5,520 nucleotides of DNA from Ignavibacteria bacterium (GTDB taxonomy: Bacteria > Bacteroidota > Ignavibacteria > UBA10030 > SZUA-254), in NCBI GenBank assembly GCA_005877655.1, contig VBOC01000212.1:1-5520 (forward strand). Reading direction: 5' to 3'. Both the position numbers and the translations under genes were made by a program. Shown here one piece after another: positions 1 to 5,278 of the stretch. The notes beneath the pieces are model-generated. The model searched no databases. It was given only the letters and a program-made list of their open reading frames with translations, and was not told the origin of the DNA. How positions within the stretch are numbered: the stretch's first letter is position 1; each line of letters begins with the position of its first letter.

Positions 1-163
1 GGTTGTTCGGTCCTGTATAAGAGCCCGAACCCTTGCCGCGCCAGCCGCCGAAGGCATACCCGCCGCCGGTGTTCGGAAAGGCGGTAATCGTAACCGCCGC
101 TCCCGAGTCCTGCCAGTTGCTGGCGGGGCCGGCAGTCCCGCCGGCATTGGCCGCGATCGTCAG
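1..163. repeat. Perfect direct repeat, copy A (at least 163 bp)
   Basis: Bases 1-163 equal bases 1870-2032 with no mismatch in my comparison. The match may extend left of the window. It codes for the InlB-B-like half of unit 6. At base 164 identity stops abruptly, changing from ...ATCGTCAG|ATAATACTG here to |GAAAAACTG in the other copy. Confidence 0.92.
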
Positions 164-418
164 ATAATACTGCGTTCCATACGTTACAAGGTACGTGACG
201 TCCGAATCGGGAATCGTCACGGCGTGGTATCCCGCTCCCCCGTCGCTCCAGCTTTTCCAGACGTATTGCGTACCCGGCGAACCAGGCTGCGGGGAGAGCA
301 CGTCGAGATAATGGACTTCGCCCGGATAGAGTGTCCGCGTTTGTGTGGCCGTGTAGGCCGAGAAGTCAAAATAGAATGTTCTTCCCGGCGGGCTCGACAC
401 GATCGTGACCTGAACGGA
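1..418 (-). repeat. Composite unit 6, cut by window edge; sister of unit 2
   Basis: Residues 1616-1754 visible. SVQVTIVSSPPGRTFYFDFS, then YPGEVHYLDVLSPQPGSPG, YVWKSWSDGGAGYHAV and GGGYAFGGWRGKGSGSYTGP. It shares the EVHYLDV variant with unit 2, and its last 163 visible bases equal those of unit 2 exactly. The unit continues past the left edge. Confidence 0.8.
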
Positions 419-3400
419 GTTTTGTGTGAAATTGGCAACCTCGGTGATTGGCCCGTTCATCGTGACCTGCGAGGGGTTCGTGTATCCAGAATACGATCCG
501 CTTCCGCTCCCGCTCCATGAACTGAAGCTGTACCTGCTGTTTGGAATGGCCGTGATCGATACGATCTGGCCGCTGTTGAACCAGCCGTTTGCCGGTGCAA
601 CTGTCCCGCCGGTATTGGCCGTCATCGTCAGGGAATACCGGGTCGTATAATTGGCGGTAAACGTGGTGTCTTTCAAAGGACTCACGGCGTGTGATTTCGA
701 TCCCCCGTCGCTCCACGTGTTCCACACGTATTGTATACCCGGCCCTCCGCTCAAGGTGTCTCCCGGCGCAATCGTGTGGCTGGAGCCGGTCGTCCAGGTG
801 AAGGTATGCGGACTGGCATATTGCGTGTTGTCGACGAAGATGACGAGTCCCGCAGGATTGGTCTGAACGACCACCTGCGCCGTAAAGCGCACGAAATTCG
901 CCGTTTCCGTAATTGGCGCGCTCATCGTAACCGTCGGCGTGCTGTTCGGGCCGGTATACGAGCCCGCCCCGCTTCCGGTCCACGAGCCGAACTTGAATCC
1001 CGCGTTCGGCGTAGCGCTGATCGGCACGAGCTGCCCGCCGTTGTACCAGCTGCTTGCCGGCGTTACCGTTCCTCCGGTGTCACTGTTCATCGTCAGGAAA
1101 AACTGTCTCGTGAAATTCGCGACGATCGTCGTGTCTCCCGCCGCCGTCACCTGATGGGCGATCGCTCCCCCGTCGCTCCAGTTGCTCCACACATACTGGA
1201 CCCCGGTCGTTCCGGCCTGCGGCGTCGCCGTCGAAATCGTATGGCTCGTTCCGAAACTCCAGGTGAAGAGTTGCGTCGTCGAGTAGGTTATGCTGTCAAC
1301 CGTAAACGATCTCCCCGCCGGGTTTGTCTGGATCGTCACATGGACCGGCACGAGCACGAAACTTCCCGTCTCCGAAACCGAGTCATTCATCGTCACGCTC
1401 GCCGAGGCGCTGGGCCCGGTATACGATCCGCTCCCGGCCCCGTTCCATCCGCCGAAGGAATATCCCGAATTGGGCGTCGCGCTGATCGGCACCAGTTGTC
1501 CGCTGTTATACCAATTGCTCGCCGGAGCGACCGTCCCCCCGGCGCCTGCGTTCATGACCAGGAAATACTGCGTGCTGAAACTTGCCGTTACGGTCGAATC
1601 CTGCACGGGTGTGACCGTGTGACTCTTTGCCCCGCCGTCACTCCAGCTTGAGAACATGTAGCGGGTCCTCGCTCCCAGCAGTTGAGAGTCGGGAACGGCG
1701 ACCGTATGATTCGAACCCGTAATCCAGGTGAAGGTCTGCGGGCTCGCGTAGGATGTGCCGTCGACACTGATCGTGCGGCCGACAGGCGCGGTCGTGACCG
1801 TGAAATGGACAGGGAACTGGGTAAAGTTCGCCGTGTCATTAATGGGCGCGTTCATCGAGACAATCGCCGGGTTGTTCGGTCCTGTATAAGAGCCCGAACC
1901 CTTGCCGCGCCAGCCGCCGAAGGCATACCCGCCGCCGGTGTTCGGAAAGGCGGTAATCGTAACCGCCGCTCCCGAGTCCTGCCAGTTGCTGGCGGGGCCG
2001 GCAGTCCCGCCGGCATTGGCCGCGATCGTCAGGAAAAACTGTGTGCTGTACGTCGCTGTGTAGGTAACATTCGAATCCGGAATCGTTACCGAGTGGGTTG
2101 CCGCTCCGCCGTCGCTCCAGCTGCTCCACACGTACTGCTTCCCCGGAGTTCCGGCCTGCGGAGAGACCACGTCGAGATAATGGACTTCGCCCGGTTGAAT
2201 GGTCCGGGTCTGGGATGTTGTATACCTGAAACCGTCGAAGTAGAACGATCGTCCGGGCGGGTTTGTCTGGATCGTGACCTGGACGGGGTTCTGTGTGAAA
2301 CTTGCAACTTCGGAAATGGCCGCGTTCATCGTCAGCTGCGAGGGGTTGGCGAATCCTGAATAGGAGCCGTTTCCGCTTCCGCTCCAGGAGCTGAAGCTGT
2401 AATTGCTGGCGGCCTGTGCTGTGATCGTTACAATTTGTCCGCTGTTGAACCAGCCGCTCGCCGGAATCACGCTGCCGCCCGCGTTCGCGGACATTGTCAA
2501 ATAGTACTGCGTCCCGAAGGTTGCGGTGTAGGTCGTATTCGCCAACGGGGAGACGGAGTGCGATCTCGCTCCACTATCGCTCCACGACGAGAAGAGGAGC
2601 CTTGAACCGGCGGTGGCATTCTGGATACTGTCGGTGGCGATGGTATGGCCGCTGGCTGCCGCCCAGGTGAATGTCTGCGGGCTCGTGTAGCGGGTGCCGT
2701 CGACAATGATGCTTAATCCCTGCGGGACCGTCTGAATCGTGATTGATAGCTGGTTGGGTGCAAAGGTCACCGAAATTGTATGATTCGCCGAGATGTTGTT
2801 GAACGTGTATGAAGGATTTGTTCCCACTGATGATGCGTCCACGAGAACATTTGCGATGTGATATCCTGTGTTCGGAGTCATCGTGAACGTCGCGCTTGAA
2901 CCGGCTGTGGCGCCCACCGGGCCGCTCGGCGAAATCGATCCATTGGGTCCGGAACTCGCCGTGATCGTGTACTGATTGACCGCAAAAGCCGCCCGGATCG
3001 AATGATCCGCTGTGACATTCGTAAAGGTGTAGGATGGGATCGACCCTTGATTTACCCCGTCGACAAACACGCTGTCGACATGATAACCGCTCGCCGGTGT
3101 GATCGTAAACCCCTGGTTCGCTCCGTAGTTTACGCTGACGGGACCCGAGGGCGAAATCGACCCGTTCAGTCCGGCCGTGGCGGTGATCGTGAAGGTGTTG
3201 ATCGCAAAGAGCGCGCGGATCGTGTGGTTAGACGTGACATTCGTGAACGTGTAGCTTGCCGCCACGGGCTGGCTCACCCCGTCCACGACCAGGCTGTCGA
3301 TATGATAGCCGGTATTGGGCGTGAGCGTGAACTGCTGGTTCGCTCCGTAACTTATCCCGCCCGATCCGGCCGAGGCTGCGATCGTGAAGGCATTGATCGC

Positions 3401-5263
3401 AAACGACACGCGGATCGAATGATTCGCGGTGACGTTGGTAAAGGTATAGGAGGGTAATGAACCCTGGTTCACGCCGTCGACAAGAACGCTGTCGACGTGA
3501 TACCCGGTATTCGGCGTGAAACTGAATCCCTGGTTCGCGCCGTAATTGACAGTCACCGGACTGGACGGGGAAATCGTTCCGCCCGGATCCGCGGAGGGCG
3601 TGATCGTGAACGTATTGATCGCAAACGATGCGCGGATTGTGTGGTTCGCCGTGACATTGGTAAAGGTGTAGTTTGGTATCGAGCCCTGGTTTACGCCGTC
3701 GACAATGACGCTGTCGACATGGTAGCCGGTATTTGGAGTGAACGTGAATGCCTGGCTCGCGCCGGAATTCACGCTTACCGTTCCGGACGGGGAGATCGAT
3801 CCACCCGCATCCGCGGAGGCCGTGATCGTGAAGGCGCTCAACGTGAACGTGCGGCTCGTCGCGGATGTCACGCCGGCACCCCCGACGCGGAGTTCCTTCG
3901 CCCCCGCCTGGTTGACACTCAGGTCGTTGAAGGTGGCAAGCCCGGTCGCATCCGTCGTGCGTACCAGCGTGCCGGTCAGGGCCCCGCTTCCGGAGAGGAG
4001 GGACATCGTATCTCTCAGGCCGATAGCCGGGGTATTATTTCCGAATGCATCCTGTAGCTGGACGGTCACGGCCGGGACAATGACGGCGCCCGCCTGACCA
4101 TCCGACGGCTCCTGCACGAAAACGAGGGCGGCCGGCGAGCCGGGTGAAATTGTAAAAGAGGAACTGGTGGCCGGCGTCAGGCCGGTGCCGGAGGTCTGGA
4201 GAGACTTCACTCCCGTTCTATTGATGCTGAGATCATTGAATGTCGCCGTTCCGGATCCGTCGGTCAGCCGGTTCAAGGTTCCGCCCAACGTGCCCGTACC
4301 CGTGAACAGGGACGCGCCGATGGAGACCCCCGACGTGGAGGCGATATTCCCGTCCGCATCCCTCAGTTGAACCGCGACGGCGGGACTGATGGCCGCCCCC
4401 GCACTCGCATTCGTGGGCTGCTGAAGGTAGGCAAGCTGTGTCGGGATGCCCGCATTGACCGTCAGCGCGAAGGGGCTGGAAGCGGACGTTGAGGCGCTGT
4501 CGGTCACCTGGGGGGTAAAGGTATAGGTGCCTGCAAGCGTCGTCGATCCGGCGATGACGCCGGCGGAGGAGAGCGTAAATCCCGACGGCAGCGAGCCGCT
4601 CTTCAGCGCCCATGTGTAGGGAGGCGTGCCGCCCGACGCGGTAAGCGTGTCCGCGTAGGCTGTGCGGGCGGTTGCCGGAGGCAGCGGCGAAGTGCTCGTG
4701 ATCGTTAACGGGGAGAGCGATGCATTGGCAAGCGTGTTCACCTGTGATCCGGGAGCGGTGACGGGGGTGTTGAACCCGCCGACATAGGCATTGATCTTTG
4801 TGATCGGGTCGCTCCCTATCTCCTTCCAGGCAACATTGGCGCTCAGGTCGGCAAAGGGAACGCTGCTCGTGATTCTGAACCTGCCAACTCTGAGCCCGGG
4901 GGAAACGGGTATAATCGTCCCCGAGCCCGCCCCCGGAGGCACATTGGGGGCGATCCGGAGTTCATTACCGCTGATCGACAGCCTGCCATTCGCGGGCTGT
5001 TGCAATGCATTCAATTGTGAAGATCCGGAATTGATCGTGAACGCGAGCGAACCGGATGAAATCGAAGTGTTGAACGTGAGGATCGGCTGAAGAGATGCGA
5101 GCTCCAACGTCGTGCTTCCGGTGCGGATCAGAACGATGTCGAATTCATACACCGTGCTGCCGACCAATGCGTCGTTCTGGAGGACAAGCTGGTAGGTCGG
5201 AACCTGGCCGAACGCCAGCCCCGAGCTCATCACCAGCAGCAGCAACACGAGTTTCGTTTTCAT
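1..5263 (-). CDS. Giant secreted modular repeat protein (adhesin/surface-stalk-like), 3' end outside window
   Basis: One frame stays open from the ATG at 5263-5261 to the left edge, giving 1754 codons. The start is supported by a good Sec signal peptide directly after it (K at 2 and 4, then a Leu/Val-rich core, cut near AFG|Q). It also lies 15 bp after the upstream stop. Domain order: signal 1-19; N-terminal domain 20-182; He_PIG-like Ig 183-271; two Big/invasin-like Ig modules 272-475; five InlB-B/Flg_new_2-like repeats 476-837; six composite PEGA-like plus InlB-B-like units from 838 to the edge. The protein is rich in Ser, Thr, Gly and Asn, and I saw no cysteine in my reading, which suits an extracellular beta-rich fibre. 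No catalytic motif is visible. Function is inferred: adhesion or a surface spacer. In FCB bacteria such proteins often end in a type IX secretion domain, but that end is not in the window. The reading frame is certain; the role is not. Confidence 0.93.
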   Translation of the reverse strand, partial: MKTKLVLLLLVMSSGLAFGQVPTYQLVLQNDALVGSTVYEFDIVLIRTGSTTLELASLQPILTFNTSISSGSLAFTINSGSSQLNALQQPANGRLSISGNELRIAPNVPPGAGSGTIIPVSPGLRVGRFRITSSVPFADLSANVAWKEIGSDPITKINAYVGGFNTPVTAPGSQVNTLANASLSPLTITSTSPLPPATARTAYADTLTASGGTPPYTWALKSGSLPSGFTLSSAGVIAGSTTLAGTYTFTPQVTDSASTSASSPFALTVNAGIPTQLAYLQQPTNASAGAAISPAVAVQLRDADGNIASTSGVSIGASLFTGTGTLGGTLNRLTDGSGTATFNDLSINRTGVKSLQTSGTGLTPATSSSFTISPGSPAALVFVQEPSDGQAGAVIVPAVTVQLQDAFGNNTPAIGLRDTMSLLSGSGALTGTLVRTTDATGLATFNDLSVNQAGAKELRVGGAGVTSATSRTFTLSAFTITASADAGGSISPSGTVSVNSGASQAFTFTPNTGYHVDSVIVDGVNQGSIPNYTFTNVTANHTIRASFAINTFTITPSADPGGTISPSSPVTVNYGANQGFSFTPNTGYHVDSVLVDGVNQGSLPSYTFTNVTANHSIRVSFAINAFTIAASAGSGGISYGANQQFTLTPNTGYHIDSLVVDGVSQPVAASYTFTNVTSNHTIRALFAINTFTITATAGLNGSISPSGPVSVNYGANQGFTITPASGYHVDSVFVDGVNQGSIPSYTFTNVTADHSIRAAFAVNQYTITASSGPNGSISPSGPVGATAGSSATFTMTPNTGYHIANVLVDASSVGTNPSYTFNNISANHTISVTFAPNQLSITIQTVPQGLSIIVDGTRYTSPQTFTWAAASGHTIATDSIQNATAGSRLLFSSWSDSGARSHSVSPLANTTYTATFGTQYYLTMSANAGGSVIPASGWFNSGQIVTITAQAASNYSFSSWSGSGNGSYSGFANPSQLTMNAAISEVASFTQNPVQVTIQTNPPGRSFYFDGFRYTTSQTRTIQPGEVHYLDVVSPQAGTPGKQYVWSSWSDGGAATHSVTIPDSNVTYTATYSTQFFLTIAANAGGTAGPASNWQDSGAAVTITAFPNTGGGYAFGGWRGKGSGSYTGPNNPAIVSMNAPINDTANFTQFPVHFTVTTAPVGRTISVDGTSYASPQTFTWITGSNHTVAVPDSQLLGARTRYMFSSWSDGGAKSHTVTPVQDSTVTASFSTQYFLVMNAGAGGTVAPASNWYNSGQLVPISATPNSGYSFGGWNGAGSGSYTGPSASASVTMNDSVSETGSFVLVPVHVTIQTNPAGRSFTVDSITYSTTQLFTWSFGTSHTISTATPQAGTTGVQYVWSNWSDGGAIAHQVTAAGDTTIVANFTRQFFLTMNSDTGGTVTPASSWYNGGQLVPISATPNAGFKFGSWTGSGAGSYTGPNSTPTVTMSAPITETANFVRFTAQVVVQTNPAGLVIFVDNTQYASPHTFTWTTGSSHTIAPGDTLSGGPGIQYVWNTWSDGGSKSHAVSPLKDTTFTANYTTRYSLTMTANTGGTVAPANGWFNSGQIVSITAIPNSRYSFSSWSGSGSGSYSGYTNPSQVTMNGPITEVANFTQNSVQVTIVSSPPGRTFYFDFSAYTATQTRTLYPGEVHYLDVLSPQPGSPGTQYVWKSWSDGGAGYHAVTIPDSDVTYLVTYGTQYYLTIAANAGGTAGPASNWQDSGAAVTITAFPNTGGGYAFGGWRGKGSGSYTGPNN
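419..883 (-). repeat. Composite unit 5 (155 aa), sister of unit 1
   Basis: Residues 1461-1615. VVVQTNPAGLVIFVDNTQY, SPHTFTWTTGSSHTIAPGD, YVWNTWSDGGSKSHAV, then YSLTMTANTGGTVAPANGWF, YSFSSWSGSGSGSYSGYTNP and TEVANFTQN. Its second half matches unit 1 (GWFNSGQIV, YSFSSWSGSG, GSYSG, NPSQ, EVA.FTQN) better than units 3 or 4. Confidence 0.8.
884..1348 (-). repeat. Composite unit 4 (155 aa)
   Basis: Residues 1306-1460. PVHVTIQTNPAGRSFTVDSI, FTWSFGTSHTIS, YVWSNWSDGGAIAHQV, then FFLTMNSDTGGTVTPASSWY, FGSWTGSGAGSYTGPNS and TETANF. The second half is close to unit 3 (both share NGGQLVPISATPN or NSGQLVPISATPN). Confidence 0.8.
1349..1813 (-). repeat. Composite unit 3 (155 aa)
   Basis: Residues 1151-1305. 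PVHFTVTTAPVGRTISVDGT, SPQTFTWITGSNHTVAV, MFSSWSDGGAKSHTV, then YFLVMNAGAGGTVAPASNWY, YSFGGWNGAGSGSYTGP and SETGSF. Same two-half layout as the other units. No partner unit four places on is visible because the window ends. Confidence 0.8.
1814..2287 (-). repeat. Composite unit 2 (158 aa), long variant
   Basis: Residues 993-1150. PVQVTIQTNPPGRSFYFDGF is followed by a variant stretch, QPGEVHYLDVVSPQAGTPG, where most sister units carry 'FTW..GSSHTI'. YVWSSWSDGGA and GGGYAFGGWRGKGSGSYTGP follow. The extra three residues and the EVHYLDV variant are shared only with unit 6, which marks the two as sister copies. Confidence 0.8.
1870..2032. repeat. Perfect direct repeat, copy B (163 bp)
   Basis: Second copy of the identical segment, offset by 1869 bp (623 codons, so the frame is kept), inside unit 2. 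The sequence beyond 2033 resembles unit 6 only partially, by eye around 70 percent. The identical block therefore stands out as younger than the repeat array it sits in. Confidence 0.92.
2288..2752 (-). repeat. Composite unit 1 (155 aa): PEGA-like half plus InlB-B-like half
   Basis: Residues 838-992. The first half has SITIQTVPQGLSIIVDGTRY, SPQTFTWAAASGHTIA and LLFSSWSDSGARSHSV. The 'P.G..I.VDG' and 'G.HTI' elements recall PEGA domains. The second half has YYLTMSANAGGSVIPASGWF, YSFSSWSGSGNGSYSG and EVASFTQN, an InlB-B-like module. It closely resembles unit 5, four units on. Confidence 0.78.
2753..2977 (-). repeat. InlB-B/Flg_new_2-like repeat 5, most divergent copy
   Basis: Residues 763-837. 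It has the same layout (YTITASSGPNGSISPSGPVG, FTMTPNTGYHIANVLVD, YTFNNISANHTISVTFA). However, DGVNQGSIP is replaced by DASSVGTNP, and the middle reads ATAGSSAT instead of NYGANQG. It sits at the border with the larger composite units, where the last copy of an array often drifts. Confidence 0.8.
2978..3199 (-). repeat. InlB-B/Flg_new_2-like repeat 4 (74 aa)
   Basis: Residues 689-762, with FTITATAGLNGSISPSGPVS, NYGANQGFTITPASGYHVDS, VFVDGVNQGSIP and YTFTNVTADHSIRAAFA. Full length, so the shortening in repeat 3 is private to that copy. Confidence 0.82.
3200..3394 (-). repeat. InlB-B/Flg_new_2-like repeat 3, shortened to 65 aa
   Basis: Residues 624-688. The later part is standard (FTLTPNTGYHIDSLVVDGVS, YTFTNVTSNHTIRALFA). 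The front reads ASAGSGGISYGANQQF where sister copies have about nine more residues, normally the 'SISPSGPVSVN' strand. The loss is 27 bp and keeps the frame. A strand and turn may therefore be missing from this copy. Confidence 0.8.
3395..3616 (-). repeat. InlB-B/Flg_new_2-like repeat 2 (74 aa)
   Basis: Residues 550-623. Nearly the same as repeat 1: FTITPSADPGGTISPSS, NYGANQGFSFTPNTGYHVDS, VDGVNQGSLP, YTFTNVTANHSIRVSFA. The close nucleotide match to repeat 1, including paired GTCGAC sites around the DGVNQ codons, points to fairly recent tandem duplication. Confidence 0.82.
3617..3838 (-). repeat. InlB-B/Flg_new_2-like repeat 1 (74 aa)
   Basis: Residues 476-549. Order of motifs: FTITASADAGGSISPSG, a short strand, FTFTPNTGYHVDSV, VDGVNQGSIP, YTFTNVTANHTIRASFA. 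This matches the divergent InlB B-repeat (Flg_new_2) pattern of bacterial surface proteins, where 'G...I.P.G......G....T..P..GY.......DG' is typical. First of five tandem copies joined without linkers. Confidence 0.82.
3839..4138 (-). repeat. Big/invasin-like Ig module 2
   Basis: Residues 376-475 repeat the pattern of the preceding module: SPAALVFVQEPSDGQAG, AVTVQLQDAFGNNTPA, GTLVRTTDATGLATFNDLSV and a closing SRTFTLS. About 100 residues long against 104 for module 1, and clearly homologous to it (LATFNDLSVNQAG matches TATFNDLSINRTG). It leads directly into the InlB-B-like repeats. Confidence 0.72.
4139..4450 (-). repeat. Big/invasin-like Ig module 1
   Basis: Residues 272-375 start GIPTQLAYLQQPTNASAG, continue with AVAVQLRDADGN, then GTLNRLTDGSGTATFNDLSI and end near SSFTIS. 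The 'V.LRDA.GN ... TD..G.A.F..L.I...G' pattern is that of bacterial Ig-like (Big_1/invasin-type) modules. It forms a tandem pair with the next module and is probably a rigid spacer. Confidence 0.72.
4451..4717 (-). other. He_PIG-like (putative Ig) domain
   Basis: Residues 183-271 contain the hallmark pattern of this family: ITSTSPLPPATARTAYADT, then ASGGTPPYTWALKSGSLPSG, then FTLSSAGVIAGSTTLAGTYT, closing with VTDSASTSASSPFALTV. He_PIG modules are structural Ig-fold spacers in bacterial surface proteins. This is the most recognisable single domain in the protein. Confidence 0.85.
4718..5206 (-). other. N-terminal beta-sandwich-like domain, possibly cohesin-like
   Basis: Residues 20-182 follow the signal peptide. 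The segment alternates hydrophobic and polar residues as in beta strands, for example STVYEFDIVLIRTGS, then LRIAPNVPPGAGSG and GLRVGRFRITSSVPF, and closes near KINAYVGGFNT. I recall this style (a 'YEFDI.L..TG...LEL' start and an 'R(V/L)GR.R.T' strand) at the start of secreted Ignavibacteria/Bacteroidota proteins. The length and strand pattern are also compatible with a cohesin-type sandwich. No specific family can be assigned by eye. Confidence 0.5.
5207..5263 (-). other. Sec signal peptide of the giant protein
   Basis: Residues 1-19 read MKTKLVLLLLVMSSGLAFG. There is a positive n-region (K2, K4), a hydrophobic core LVLLLLVM, and a small-residue end with likely cleavage before Q20. A lipoprotein is unlikely because no Cys follows the core. 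This places the protein outside the inner membrane. Confidence 0.88.
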
Positions 5264-5278
5264 GACTTCTCTACCTTT
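5264..5278 (-). promoter_or_regulatory. Short intergenic gap with weak Shine-Dalgarno-like site
   Basis: Read on the minus strand, the upstream TGA is followed directly by AAAGG, then a 10-nt spacer (TAGAGAAGTC) and the ATG. The gap is purine-rich, and AAAGG is the best ribosome-binding candidate, although its spacing is slightly long. Weak Shine-Dalgarno sites are normal in Bacteroidota-type genomes. No hairpin or T-run fits in the gap, so the two genes probably share a transcript. Any promoter would lie inside or before the upstream gene. Confidence 0.55.

Noticed and set aside
366..983. A 205-codon open frame on the minus strand in another frame
   Set aside because: It overlaps the main frame, which carries recognisable modules here. 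The alternative product is rich in Arg and His and has no domain or signal.
731..1651. A 306-codon open frame on the plus strand
   Set aside because: It lies opposite the large minus-strand gene. Its product is Arg-rich and irregular with no domain pattern, while the minus strand shows clear protein repeats. Periodic repeats and high GC keep the antisense frame open.
2753..3838. Regularly spaced repeats as a possible CRISPR array
   Set aside because: The repeat unit is about 222 bp, keeps the reading frame and encodes a known type of protein module. There are no short repeats with unrelated spacers.
3002..4057. Two plus-strand open frames (3002-3457 and 3497-4057) with internally repetitive products
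   Set aside because: Their repetition (for example DREGIDRKRHAD-like stretches) is the antisense image of the 222-bp InlB-B-like repeats, not independent coding.
4233..4613. A 126-codon minus-strand open frame in another frame
   Set aside because: It overlaps the He_PIG and Ig-like coding region and has an unstructured composition; it is a shadow of the main gene.
5264..5278. Terminator or promoter between the two genes
   Set aside because: The gap is 15 bp, with no inverted repeat and no room for -35 and -10 elements outside coding sequence.
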